Part shown: positions 21,485-28,651 of the stretch, piece after piece
Layout of the letters: each line of letters opens with the position of its first letter
Position numbering within the stretch: position 1 is the stretch's first letter
Program-made: the position numbers and the translations under genes
The notes under the pieces: model-generated
What the model was told of the DNA's origin: nothing
Databases searched by the model: none
Seen by the model: the letters and a program-made list of their open reading frames with translations, nothing else
Assembly: GCA_035545535.1 (NCBI GenBank)
Contig: DASZYF010000109.1
Coordinates: 1-28,651, forward strand
Length of the DNA: 28,651 nucleotides
Direction of reading: 5' to 3'
Source: DASZYF01 sp035545535
Lineage (GTDB): Bacteria; Actinomycetota; Actinomycetes; Mycobacteriales; CAJCIY01

Positions 21485-22570
21485 ATGCGACGCGCGGCGG
21501 CTCTGCTGCTCATCACGGCGGCCGCCGCGTGCTCCTCGAGCCCGCCGGCGGTCGTCCCGCCCGTCGGCTCCACCGCTGCTCGGATCAGCCCGCCGAGCTC
21601 GACCGCAGCACCGTCGCCGATCGCCGCGGCGCCGCCGACGAGCGAGAAGCCGCGCGCGACACCGACACCGACGCCCACACCGGCGGCGACCGGACTCGTC
21701 GACGTCGCCGCGCTCGCACCGGCGCTCGCCGCTCCTCCGCGAACGTCGACGGTCGCCTGCAACGCCCCGGCACCCCCGAAGGCGGTGCACCTGACGGTCG
21801 ACGGGTACGCCCGCACCGCGCTCACCGTGGCGCCCACGGGTCACGTACGCGTCCCGCTCGTCATCGCGCTGCACGGCTACGACCAGCAGGCAAGCTACTT
21901 CGCGGACTACACGCACCTGCTCACCGCCGGACCGCACGTCGGTGCGATGGTCGTCGTGCCGCAGGGGCTGGGCGATCCCTCGGGCTGGAACATCCCCGAC
22001 TCACCCGAGGTCGGGCCGAGCGACGTCCGCTTCCTGACAGCGCTCATCACGCGGCTGGTGCAGACGACGTGCGCCGATCCGGACCGGGTCGTGCTCGCCG
22101 GGCTGTCGGACGGCAGCGACATGGCGGTCACCGCCGCGTGCGCCCTGCCCGACCTCGTCGACGGTGTGCTCCTCGTCGCCGCGTCCACCGGTCCTTCGCC
22201 GTCGTGCCACCCGCAGCACGTCGTGCAGATCCACGGCACCGCCGATCCGATCGACGCCTACACCGGGCGTCCGAAGGACCTCCGCCGCGGGTTCGGCTCG
22301 GTGAAGGCCGCGGGCGCCGAGCGGGCGTTCACCCTGTGGTCGCAGCTCGACGGCTGCCCGTCGCACGTGGTGCGGACGCAACGCGACCTGCGCGCGTTCG
22401 TCGCGCAGCACTGCGCACACGGGTCGGTCCTGCTCATCGCGGTGCAGGGAGGTGGCCACACGTGGCCCGGCGCACCGCTACGGCCGGAGCTCGGCCCGAC
22501 GACGACCTCGCTGGACACGGCCCAGCTGCTCGACCTCGTGCTGGCCGCGATCTCCCTGTCGCCCCGCTGA
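21485..22570 (+). CDS. Lipoprotein esterase, polyhydroxybutyrate depolymerase/LpqC-like
   Basis: About 361 aa. A short signal peptide ends in a weak lipobox TAAAAC (C16), then a Ser/Pro/Thr-rich spacer (17-75) suitable for crossing the wall. The alpha/beta-hydrolase domain has oxyanion region LVIALHGYDQQA, nucleophile elbow GLSDG (S208), acid HGTADPIDAY and H325 in GGGHTWPG. Several cysteines (CNAP, TTCAD, SCHP, DGCP, QHCAH) may form disulfides, fitting an exported enzyme. It begins 5 nt after the permease stop. It may hydrolyse polyesters or esterified phenolics; co-transcription with the exporter is likely, the functional link unknown. Confidence 0.85.
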   Translation: MRRAAALLLITAAAACSSSPPAVVPPVGSTAARISPPSSTAAPSPIAAAPPTSEKPRATPTPTPTPAATGLVDVAALAPALAAPPRTSTVACNAPAPPKAVHLTVDGYARTALTVAPTGHVRVPLVIALHGYDQQASYFADYTHLLTAGPHVGAMVVVPQGLGDPSGWNIPDSPEVGPSDVRFLTALITRLVQTTCADPDRVVLAGLSDGSDMAVTAACALPDLVDGVLLVAASTGPSPSCHPQHVVQIHGTADPIDAYTGRPKDLRRGFGSVKAAGAERAFTLWSQLDGCPSHVVRTQRDLRAFVAQHCAHGSVLLIAVQGGGHTWPGAPLRPELGPTTTSLDTAQLLDLVLAAISLSPR

Positions 22571-22592
22571 GGTCGATGGCACGCTCGGTGGC

Positions 22593-22967
22593 ATGACGGT
22601 TCCGGTCGACCTCGCCGCCGCGCTCTCGACGTTCGACGACACGTGGTCGCCGCGCGTCGTCGCCCGGCTCAACGACTACGAGGTCAAGGTCGTGAAGCTC
22701 GACGGCGAGTTCGTGTGGCACGCGCACGACGACACCGACGAGCTGTTCCTCGTGATCGACGGAGCGCTGACGCTGCAGATGCGCGACGGCAACGTCGAGC
22801 TCGGACCCGGCCAGCTCTACGTCGTGCCGAAGGGCGTCGAGCACTGCCCGCTCGCCGACGGCACCGTGCACTGCGTGCTCATCGAGCCGACCGGTGTCGT
22901 CAACACCGGCTACAGCGACGCCACCGAGCTGACGAAGGCCCCCACCTACGAGCTCCTCCCCGACTGA
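22593..22967 (+). CDS. Small single-domain cupin protein
   Basis: 124 aa. Cupin motif 1 is visible as FVWHAHDDTDELFLVIDGAL (the two His and Glu metal ligands) and motif 2 as LGPGQLYVVPKGVEHCPLAD (third His). This is the general beta-barrel metal-binding fold with no clear catalytic assignment. ATG at 22593 is preceded by GGTGG only 1 nt away, so initiation is poorly explained; it lies 22 nt after the esterase stop and is probably in the same transcript. It ends tail to tail with dapC 36 nt away; a 10-bp palindrome CTCGATCGAG (22988-22997) lies in that gap but has no U-tract. Confidence 0.88.
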   Translation: MTVPVDLAAALSTFDDTWSPRVVARLNDYEVKVVKLDGEFVWHAHDDTDELFLVIDGALTLQMRDGNVELGPGQLYVVPKGVEHCPLADGTVHCVLIEPTGVVNTGYSDATELTKAPTYELLPD

Positions 22968-23003
22968 CGTGGTCGACGGCCGAGCTCCTCGATCGAGTCG
23001 CGA

Positions 23004-24080
23004 TCAGAGGAGGGCGAGGCGGGTGACGGCGGCGTCGATGCGCTCGTCGGTCGCGGTCAGCGCGACGCGCACGTGCCGCTGCCCGGCCGGGCCGTAGAAC
23101 TCGCCGGGGGCGACGAGGATCCCCTGCTCGGCGAGCATCGCGACGGTGTCCCAGCAGTCCTCGCCGCGCGTCGACCACAGGTACAGGCCCGCCGAGGAGT
23201 GATCGACCTCGAACCCGGCCGCGCGCAGCGCCGGACGCAACCGGTCGCGGCGCGCGAGATAGCGCAGCCGGACCTGCTCGACGTGCTCCTCGTCGTCGAA
23301 CGCCGCGACGCCTGCGGCCTGCACCGGCTCCGGCACGATCAGGCCCGCGTGCTTGCTCGCCTCGAGCAGGCCGGCGACGAGCTCGGGATCACCGGCGACC
23401 ACTCCCAGCCGGTAGCCCGCGGCGCTCGACCGCTTGGACAGCGAGTGCACGGCGAGCACGTTCGCCAGCGAACCGCCGCGCACGAGCGGGTCGAGCGCGC
23501 TGACCGGCGTCTCGTCGTAGCCGAGGTCGAGGTAGCACTCGTCGCTCGCGACGACGGCGCCGATGCCGCGCGCCCAGCGCACGATGCGCGCCTGCTCGTC
23601 GTGCGGGCTCACGCGGCCGGTCGGGTTGGAGGGCGAGTTCATCCAGACGAGGCGCACGTCGTCGCGCGGCGCGGTGACCACTTCGCAGCCGGCCAGCTGC
23701 GCACCCACCGCGTAGGTCGGGTACGCGAGGCTCGGGATCAGCACGGCGTCGCCCGGACCGAGACCGAGCAGCGTCGGCAGCAGCGCGACGAGCTGCTTGC
23801 TGCCGATCGTCGGGAGGATGCCGACGTCCTCAGGCGCGTGGCAGCGGCGGACCAGCCAGCGTCGGATCGCGGCCCGCAGCGCCTCGCTGCCCGTGGTCAG
23901 CGGGTAGCCAGGCGCGTTGCTCGCGGCTTCGAGGGCGGCGCGGACGACGTCGGGCGTCGGGTCGACGGGCGTGCCGACCGACAGGTCGACGATGCCGTCC
24001 GGGTGGGCGCGCGCGATGTCCGCGTACGGGACGAGCCGGTCCCAGGGGAAGTCAGGCAGGCCGAGCGATCGCGCCTTCAT
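23004..24080 (-). CDS. dapC: Succinyldiaminopimelate aminotransferase (fold-type I PLP enzyme)
   Basis: About 358 aa. Class I/II aminotransferase signs: the N-terminal LPDFPWDRLVPYADIARAHPDGIVDLSVGTPVDPTP is characteristic of actinobacterial DapC, then NSPSNPTGRVS (Asn-Pro-Thr-Gly), VASDECYLDLGYD (PLP-binding Asp and Tyr) and HSLSKRSSAAGYRLG (PLP lysine and phosphate-binding Arg). It transfers an amino group from glutamate to N-succinyl-2-amino-6-ketopimelate in the pathway served by dapD and dapE. ATG at 24080 follows the ferredoxin stop by 19 nt with no clear Shine-Dalgarno. The ferredoxin-aminotransferase pair is also adjacent in mycobacteria (from memory). Confidence 0.93.
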   Translation of the reverse strand: MKARSLGLPDFPWDRLVPYADIARAHPDGIVDLSVGTPVDPTPDVVRAALEAASNAPGYPLTTGSEALRAAIRRWLVRRCHAPEDVGILPTIGSKQLVALLPTLLGLGPGDAVLIPSLAYPTYAVGAQLAGCEVVTAPRDDVRLVWMNSPSNPTGRVSPHDEQARIVRWARGIGAVVASDECYLDLGYDETPVSALDPLVRGGSLANVLAVHSLSKRSSAAGYRLGVVAGDPELVAGLLEASKHAGLIVPEPVQAAGVAAFDDEEHVEQVRLRYLARRDRLRPALRAAGFEVDHSSAGLYLWSTRGEDCWDTVAMLAEQGILVAPGEFYGPAGQRHVRVALTATDERIDAAVTRLALL

Positions 24081-24099
24081 GCGAGCCGGCCGCGGGGGC

Positions 24100-24429
24100 T
24101 CAGTGGCCCTCGTGCTCCTGCGGCGGGAGCGCGGCGACGATCGGGTGGTCGTTGTGGACCAGGCCGACCTTCGAGGCGCCACCGGGCGAGCCCAGCTCGC
24201 TGAAGAACTCGGCGTTCGCCTCGGTGTAGCCCTTCCAGGGCTCCGGGACGTCGTCCTCGTAGTAGATGGCCTCGACGGGGCACACCGGCTCGCAGGCGCC
24301 GCAGTCGACGCACTCGTCGGGGTGGATGTAGAGCATCCGCTCGCCCTCGTAGATGCAGTCGACGGGGCACTCCTCGATGCACGCCTTGTCCTTGAGGTCG
24401 ACACAGGGCTCGGCGATCACGTACGTCAT
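24100..24429 (-). CDS. fdxA: 7Fe ferredoxin (3Fe-4S/4Fe-4S)
   Basis: 109 aa. Cluster ligands lie in CVDLKDKACIEECPVDCIYEGE and CVDCGACEPVCPVEAIYYEDD, the spacing of bacterial 7Fe ferredoxins with one [3Fe-4S] and one [4Fe-4S] cluster. It is a cytosolic electron carrier. The C-terminal WKGYTEANAEFF segment is a normal family extension. ATG at 24429 has GGAGG about 10 nt upstream and a TACGAT element (24487-24482) would give a leader of about 45 nt. Followed by dapC. Confidence 0.95.
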   Translation of the reverse strand: MTYVIAEPCVDLKDKACIEECPVDCIYEGERMLYIHPDECVDCGACEPVCPVEAIYYEDDVPEPWKGYTEANAEFFSELGSPGGASKVGLVHNDHPIVAALPPQEHEGH

Positions 24430-24481
24430 CGGGGCGGGTCCTCCGGGGGCGCGCTCGGGCCAGCGGTCTGCTGCTCGCGCA

Positions 24482-24487
24482 ATCGTA
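24482..24487 (-). promoter_or_regulatory. Putative -10 element of the ferredoxin-dapC operon
   Basis: TACGAT on the minus strand, with transcription expected near 24475, about 45 nt before the ATG. Unlike many neighbours this gene keeps a leader and a Shine-Dalgarno. No clear -35. Confidence 0.4.
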
Positions 24488-24595
24488 GCCAGGCGGCCCC
24501 GGACCCCTCCCGGCGGGGCGCGGCCGGGGCGGTCGAAGCCGTTGAACAGGGTCCCCATCGGCGGTCTGGGCCGCCTCCATGAGCGCCGGACGGCC

Positions 24596-24615
24596 GCTGA
24601 CTAGGGTCGTCAGCC
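24596..24615 (+). promoter_or_regulatory. cysS promoter: -10 inside a 6-bp inverted repeat
   Basis: GCTGAC (24596-24601) and GTCAGC (24609-24614) are perfect inverted repeats, and the seven bases between them hold the -10 element TAGGGT (24602-24607). The ATG follows the hexamer by 8 nt, so the mRNA is leaderless or nearly so. A protein bound to the dyad would cover the -10. Confidence 0.5.
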
Positions 24616-26004
24616 ATGCTGCGGCTCTACGACACGCGCCTGCGCGAGGTCGTCGACATCGTCCCCGTGAAGCCCGGGATCCTGTCGATCTACGCCTGCG
24701 GCCCCACGGTCTACAAGCCCCAGCACGTCGGGAACCTGCGCTCGTCGCTGTTCCCCGACCTCATCGGCCGGGTGGCGTCGTGGCACGGGCTCCAGGTCCG
24801 CTTCGTGCAGAACATCACAGACGTCGGGCACCTCGACGAGGAGTCCGGCGAGGACAAGATGATCGCGGAGGCGCAGCGTCGCGGCCTGTCCCCGCTGGAG
24901 ATCGCCCGGGAGATCGAGGCGCTGTTCAAGGCCGACGGCGAGGCGCTGGGCTACCGGCCGGCGATGGCGCACCCGCGCGCGACCGAGTACGTGCCCCAGA
25001 TGATCGCGATGACCGAGAAGCTCATCGAGCTCGGGCACGCCTACGAGTCCGGTGGCTCGGTCTGGTACGACGCGCGCTCGTTCGACTCCTACGGCGAGGT
25101 CTCGAACAACCGCATCGACGAGCTCGACGCGGGCGCGAGCGGGCGGCTGTCGTCCGAGGAGGAGTCGCTCAAGCGCTTCCACGCCGACTGGGCGCTGTGG
25201 CGCGGCGTCGGCTTCACCGACGAGGCCGTCACCTTCGACTCGCCCTGGGGCCGGGGCGTCCCGGGCTGGCACATCGAGTGCTCCGCGATGTCGCTCGACC
25301 TGCTCGGCGACGCGATCGACATCCACACCGGCGGCATCGACCTGCGCTTCCCGCACCACGAGGACGAGCGCGCGCAGAGCAACCCGGTCGCGGGCAAGGA
25401 CGTGATCCACCACTGGGTGCACGGCGAGCACCTCTTGTCCGACGGCAAGAAGATGGCGAAGTCGACCGGCAACGTCGTGCTGCTCTCCGACGTCGTCGAG
25501 CGCGGCCTCGACCCACTCGCGGTGCGGCTGTTCTTCCTCACCGCGCACTACCGCACGCAGTCGAACCTCACGTGGAAGGCGCTCGAGGACGCCGACAAGC
25601 GGCTCCAGGTGCTCCGCCGCAAGGTCGCCGAGTGGGCCGAGTCGCCCAGCGCGCCGGTGGCCGACGCCTACGTCGAGCGCGTCGTCGCCGCGTTCGACGA
25701 CGACCTCTCGACCCCCGCCGCGCTCGCCGCGCTGTCCGAGCTCGTCCGTGACCCGGCGGTGTCCCCGGGCTCGAAGTTCGAGACCGCCGTCAAGCTGGAC
25801 CGGCTGTTCGGCCTCGACCTCATGCGCCACGTCGGCCAGCCCCCGCCGGCACTGCCCGCGGGTGCGCGCGAGAAGCTGGCCGAACGCGAGACCGCCCGCG
25901 CTGCGAAGGACTTCGCCACCAGCGACCGCCTGCGCGACGAGCTGGCCGCCGTGGGCGTGAAGGTCGCCGACACCCCCGACGGCCAAGCCTGGACGCTGGC
26001 CTAG
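24616..26004 (+). CDS. cysS: Cysteinyl-tRNA synthetase
   Basis: 462 aa class I synthetase. Zinc ligand C28 in YACGPTVY, the HIGH-equivalent HVGN (PQHVGNLRSS), WHIECSAMS (second zinc ligand), FPHHEDERAQS and KMSKS-equivalent K279-S283 (KMAKS) are present, followed by a DALR-type helical domain ending LRDELAAVGVKVADTPDGQAW. It charges tRNA-Cys. Full length and the C-terminal domain argue against the related mycothiol ligase MshC. The HVGN and KMAKS wording differ from the HIGH/KMSKS I remember for the main actinobacterial enzyme, so it may be a second or divergent copy. It is divergent from ferredoxin. Confidence 0.93.
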   Translation: MLRLYDTRLREVVDIVPVKPGILSIYACGPTVYKPQHVGNLRSSLFPDLIGRVASWHGLQVRFVQNITDVGHLDEESGEDKMIAEAQRRGLSPLEIAREIEALFKADGEALGYRPAMAHPRATEYVPQMIAMTEKLIELGHAYESGGSVWYDARSFDSYGEVSNNRIDELDAGASGRLSSEEESLKRFHADWALWRGVGFTDEAVTFDSPWGRGVPGWHIECSAMSLDLLGDAIDIHTGGIDLRFPHHEDERAQSNPVAGKDVIHHWVHGEHLLSDGKKMAKSTGNVVLLSDVVERGLDPLAVRLFFLTAHYRTQSNLTWKALEDADKRLQVLRRKVAEWAESPSAPVADAYVERVVAAFDDDLSTPAALAALSELVRDPAVSPGSKFETAVKLDRLFGLDLMRHVGQPPPALPAGAREKLAERETARAAKDFATSDRLRDELAAVGVKVADTPDGQAWTLA

Positions 26005-26017
26005 CCCCCGGCGCGGC

Positions 26018-26965
26018 TCAGGCGGAGGTGGGGGTGCGCGAGAGGCGGGCGGCGTCAACCACGAGCGCGGCCGGGCCCTCCACCAGACGGAGGGTCTCGA
26101 GCGCCGCGTCGCCGTAGGCGTCGGAGCGGTCCGAGGACAGCGCGACCACGCCGACGAGCGAGCCGCCGTAGCCGCGCAGCGGCATGGACACGAACGTCGC
26201 GAGCTCGGCCTCGTCATCCTCCGCGCCGAGCCGGCCCTCGGGGTCGGCCATGCGCACCTGCAGGTCGGCCGCGGTCAGCCCGCAGACCTCCGCGGAGCGG
26301 CTGAGGAACTCGGCGAGGTGCGCCTGCGAGACCGGCCGGCCCGCCGTCGTGTACGCGATGCGCTCCTCGCAGAGCACGACACCGGCGAGCGAGTGGTCGA
26401 GCACGCCGGTCAGGACGGACAGCAACGCGGCCACCGTCGCCTCGAACCCGTGCGTCTTCGACGACACCGCCATGACGTCCGCGGCAAGTGAGGTCTGGTA
26501 CAGCGTGCGCTCGAGGACCTCGCACATCTTCTCGAGCACGTCGCTCTCGGACAGCGTCGAAGGGTCGGCGCGCAGCGCACCGCGCGGCGCCGCCGTCGCG
26601 AGCTCCTCGACGGTGGTCGCGAGGTCGTCGGCTTCGAAGTCCTTGGTGAGGTAGCGGTCGGTGCCGGACTTGTTGCCCCAGTAGCGGTCGCCCGCCGCGT
26701 CGAGCGCGGTGAGCAGGACGATCGGGATCTCCGCCGTCGCCCAGTCCTCCTTGAGGATGCGCGCGACGACGGTGCCGGGCATGCGCGGCATCTGCACGTC
26801 GAGGACGACGACGTCGGGCTGCTCCTGGAACACGGCCTGCACGGCCTGCACGCCGTCGGCCGCCTCGACGACGCGCCAGCCGGCGCCTTCGAGCACGTTG
26901 GTGACGATGCGACGCATGGTGGGGCTGTCGTCGGCGATGACTGCGGTGCGCACGGGGGTCGTCAC
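26018..26965 (-). CDS. Response regulator with receiver and GAF-like domain
   Basis: 315 aa. The receiver domain (1-125) has acidic pair in VIADDSPTMRR, phospho-acceptor Asp in VVVLDVQMPRMPG, the Thr in IVLLTAL and the Lys in YLTKDFEADD. The C-terminal part (about 145-305) resembles a GAF-like sensor (LEKMCEVLERTLYQTSLAADVMAVSSK, FVSMPLRGYGGSLVGVVALSSDRSDAYGDAALETLRLVEGPAALVV). No DNA-binding domain is present, so output is by protein interaction. GTG at 26965 is preceded by AGGAA about 4 nt upstream. It lies 18 nt downstream of the hybrid CheA, its likely phosphodonor. Confidence 0.88.
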   Translation of the reverse strand: MTTPVRTAVIADDSPTMRRIVTNVLEGAGWRVVEAADGVQAVQAVFQEQPDVVVLDVQMPRMPGTVVARILKEDWATAEIPIVLLTALDAAGDRYWGNKSGTDRYLTKDFEADDLATTVEELATAAPRGALRADPSTLSESDVLEKMCEVLERTLYQTSLAADVMAVSSKTHGFEATVAALLSVLTGVLDHSLAGVVLCEERIAYTTAGRPVSQAHLAEFLSRSAEVCGLTAADLQVRMADPEGRLGAEDDEAELATFVSMPLRGYGGSLVGVVALSSDRSDAYGDAALETLRLVEGPAALVVDAARLSRTPTSA

Positions 26966-26983
26966 GTTCCTTCCTCTTCCTTG

Positions 26984-28651
26984 CTACCGGCCGATGAGGC
27001 GCCGCACGGTCGCGACGAGCTCGGCCTGGTTGAAGTCACTCTTCAGAAGGTAGGCGTTCGCACCGGCGTCGAGACCTGCCTTGACGTCCTCGGGGGCGCC
27101 GCGCGACGTGAGGAGCACGACCGGCACCTGCTCCCAGCCGGCGGTCGCGCGGATGCGGCGCGTCAGCTCGACGCCGTCGAGGCCGGGCATCTCGACGTCA
27201 CTGACGACCGCGTCGTAGGGGTTGCCGGTGAGCTCCGCGGCGCCCTCGGCACCGTCGACGCAGGTGGTGACGTCGTAGCCCGCGCTGCTGAGCACGACCC
27301 GCTCGAGCTCGCGCACGCCGAGGGAGTCCTCGACGACGAGCACCCGCGCGGGGGCGAGCTCGACGTCGTCGTCCACGCGTTGCGTCGGGACGGCCGCCCG
27401 CGCGCGCGCAACGCCGTCACCGATCTCCCGCAGGTCGAGCAGGCAGACGACGCTGCCGTCGCCGTCGAGCGTGGCACCGGTGATGCCGGGCAGCCCGCCG
27501 GCCGCGGCGAAGAACGGGCCGAGGTCCTTGACGACGACCTCCTGCTCCCCTTCGAGCCGGTCGACGGCCCACACGACGAGCCGGTCGCCGTGGCGCACGA
27601 CGAGCCCGCTGCGCGAGCCGACGACGTGGCCGGCCGCACCGAGCGAGTCCGCGAGGTTGCGCAGCGGCATCGTGCCGCCGTCGCGCAGCACGACGGGCGT
27701 GCCGGCGACGTCGCCGATGTCGGAGTCGCGCAGACCGATGGTCTCGATGACGCTCGTCACCGGGATCGCGTAGCGCTCGCCGCCGGCGCGCGCCAGCAGG
27801 CAGTGCAGGACGCCGAGCGAGACGGGCACGGTCAGCGTGACGGTCGTGCCGCGACCGGGCGTGCTGGCGAGCTCGACGGTGCCGCCGAGCCCTTCCACCG
27901 CGTGCCGCACGGCGTCGAGGCCGACGCCCCGGCCCGAGCTCTCGGTGACCTCGCTGCGCGTGCTGAACGACGGCGTGAACAGCAGGCCGGTGACGTCGGC
28001 GGTGACGGTGAGACCGCGCGCCTCCGCCTCGGCGCGCACGGCGGTCTCGTCGACGCCGCGACCGTCGTCGCGGACCTCGAGCACGACGGTGCTGCCGCTG
28101 GAGCGGGCGCTGACGTGGACCGTGGCCTGCTCGGGCTTGCCGGCGGCGCGCCGCTCGAGCGGCGGCTCGCAGCCGTGGTCGACCGCGTTGGTGACGAGGT
28201 GCGTCAGCGCCTCGGACACGCCGTCGAGGACGCGCTTGTCGAGCTCGACGTCCGCGCCGTCCAGCAGCAGCCGCACGTCGGAGCCGGCGGCGGTGGCCAG
28301 GCGGTGCACGAGTGTCGGGAAGCCGCCGACCAGCTGGCGCAGCGGCACCATCGCGAGCGCGAGCGTGCCGTCGCGAACGCCGGCGACGCGCGCGCGGTGG
28401 TCTTCGGCCAGCTCACCGGCGGCCGTCGCGTCACGCGCGAGCTCGTCGCCCGCAGCGCGCAGGTTGGCGAGCGCCGCACGGCCTTCGGGCGGCTCGGGCA
28501 AGCCGTCGAGCGCGCGCTCGAGCTCCACGGCGAGGTGCGAGGTCTCGCGGGCGACACCGGCCGCCCGGTCGACGATCTGCTCGTGGTGGCGCGCACCGAG
28601 CTCGGCCTCACCGACCGCGTCGATGAGGCCGCCGACCTTGTTGGCGGCGAC
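26984..28651 (-). CDS. Hybrid CheA-type histidine kinase with CheW and receiver domains, N-terminus off window
   Basis: About 555 residues of the C-terminal part are visible; the frame is open to the right edge. In order: the dimerisation region (ANKVGGLIDAVGEAELGARHHEQIV at the edge), the HATPase domain with N-box LTHLVTNAVDHGCEPPLERR, G1 VRDDGRGVD and the SSGRGVGLDAVRHAVEGLGG box, a CheW-like domain (from about YAIPVTSVIETIGL), and a C-terminal receiver (RVLVVEDSLGVREL, phospho-acceptor Asp in AVVSDVEMPGLDG, Lys in AYLLKSDFNQAEL). The Hpt phosphotransfer domain would lie off-window. It should autophosphorylate in response to a chemoreceptor array and pass phosphate to its own receiver or the adjacent REC-GAF protein. 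No receptor or CheR/CheB is in the window. Confidence 0.92.
   Translation of the reverse strand, partial: VAANKVGGLIDAVGEAELGARHHEQIVDRAAGVARETSHLAVELERALDGLPEPPEGRAALANLRAAGDELARDATAAGELAEDHRARVAGVRDGTLALAMVPLRQLVGGFPTLVHRLATAAGSDVRLLLDGADVELDKRVLDGVSEALTHLVTNAVDHGCEPPLERRAAGKPEQATVHVSARSSGSTVVLEVRDDGRGVDETAVRAEAEARGLTVTADVTGLLFTPSFSTRSEVTESSGRGVGLDAVRHAVEGLGGTVELASTPGRGTTVTLTVPVSLGVLHCLLARAGGERYAIPVTSVIETIGLRDSDIGDVAGTPVVLRDGGTMPLRNLADSLGAAGHVVGSRSGLVVRHGDRLVVWAVDRLEGEQEVVVKDLGPFFAAAGGLPGITGATLDGDGSVVCLLDLREIGDGVARARAAVPTQRVDDDVELAPARVLVVEDSLGVRELERVVLSSAGYDVTTCVDGAEGAAELTGNPYDAVVSDVEMPGLDGVELTRRIRATAGWEQVPVVLLTSRGAPEDVKAGLDAGANAYLLKSDFNQAELVATVRRLIGR

Noticed and set aside
22988..22997. 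CTCGATCGAG palindrome between the cupin and dapC genes as a terminator
   Set aside because: The arms are only 5 bp with no loop and no U-tract; it cannot act as an intrinsic terminator.
24610..26217. A 535-codon open frame antisense to cysS
   Set aside because: Mirror of the cysS codon pattern; it crosses gene boundaries and has no recognisable domain.
12..28640. tRNA, rRNA, CRISPR arrays, insertion sequences, prophage genes
   Set aside because: Reading both strands showed no cloverleaf-like genes, no regularly spaced repeats, no transposase or phage motifs; almost every stretch is covered by ordinary coding genes.

Overview
This is a GC-rich, gene-dense chromosomal segment from an actinobacterium. 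The evidence is the strong G/C third-position bias, many GTG starts, TAnnnT -10 elements placed 6-8 nt before start codons (leaderless genes), the actinobacteria-specific small protein DUF3117, and a gene order recalled as resembling the M. tuberculosis Rv1201c-Rv1233c neighbourhood. I cannot name the genus. No tRNA, rRNA, CRISPR array, insertion sequence or phage gene was seen, and no gene-free stretch exceeds 300 bases. Layout, left side (1-10.9 kb): a partial SDR oxidoreductase (-); a three-gene run of MgtE_N/CBS protein, DUF1003 membrane protein and a PilB/GspE-type ATPase fused to a double zinc ribbon and a response-regulator receiver domain (+); a MarR regulator (-) divergent from an Mrp-type P-loop ATPase (+); then the envelope-stress block sigE - zinc anti-sigma - htrA - tatB (-), divergent from an O-methyltransferase (+). 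Middle (10.8-19.6 kb): a D-threonine-aldolase-like PLP enzyme, DUF3117, an SRPBCC protein and a DivIVA-like protein (-); a FolP2-type dihydropteroate synthase homologue (+); two LOG-family genes followed by an Rsm22-type methyltransferase (-); a DJ-1/PfpI protein (-) divergent from a tyrosine phosphatase (+); and a dapD-dapE operon (-). Right side (19.7-28.6 kb): a DrrAB-type ABC exporter with a lipoprotein esterase and a cupin (+); ferredoxin and the aminotransferase dapC (-); cysteinyl-tRNA synthetase (+); and a REC-GAF response regulator behind a truncated hybrid CheA kinase (-), which runs off the window. Themes: three lysine/diaminopimelate genes (dapC, dapD, dapE) lie in one segment. The sigE block appears autoregulated through an ECF-type promoter and carries a membrane-anchored anti-sigma factor. 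Signal transduction is over-represented (PilB-REC, CheA-REC, REC-GAF). The most unusual single gene is the PilB-zinc ribbon-REC fusion. All homology calls were made by reading motifs; no database search was run.
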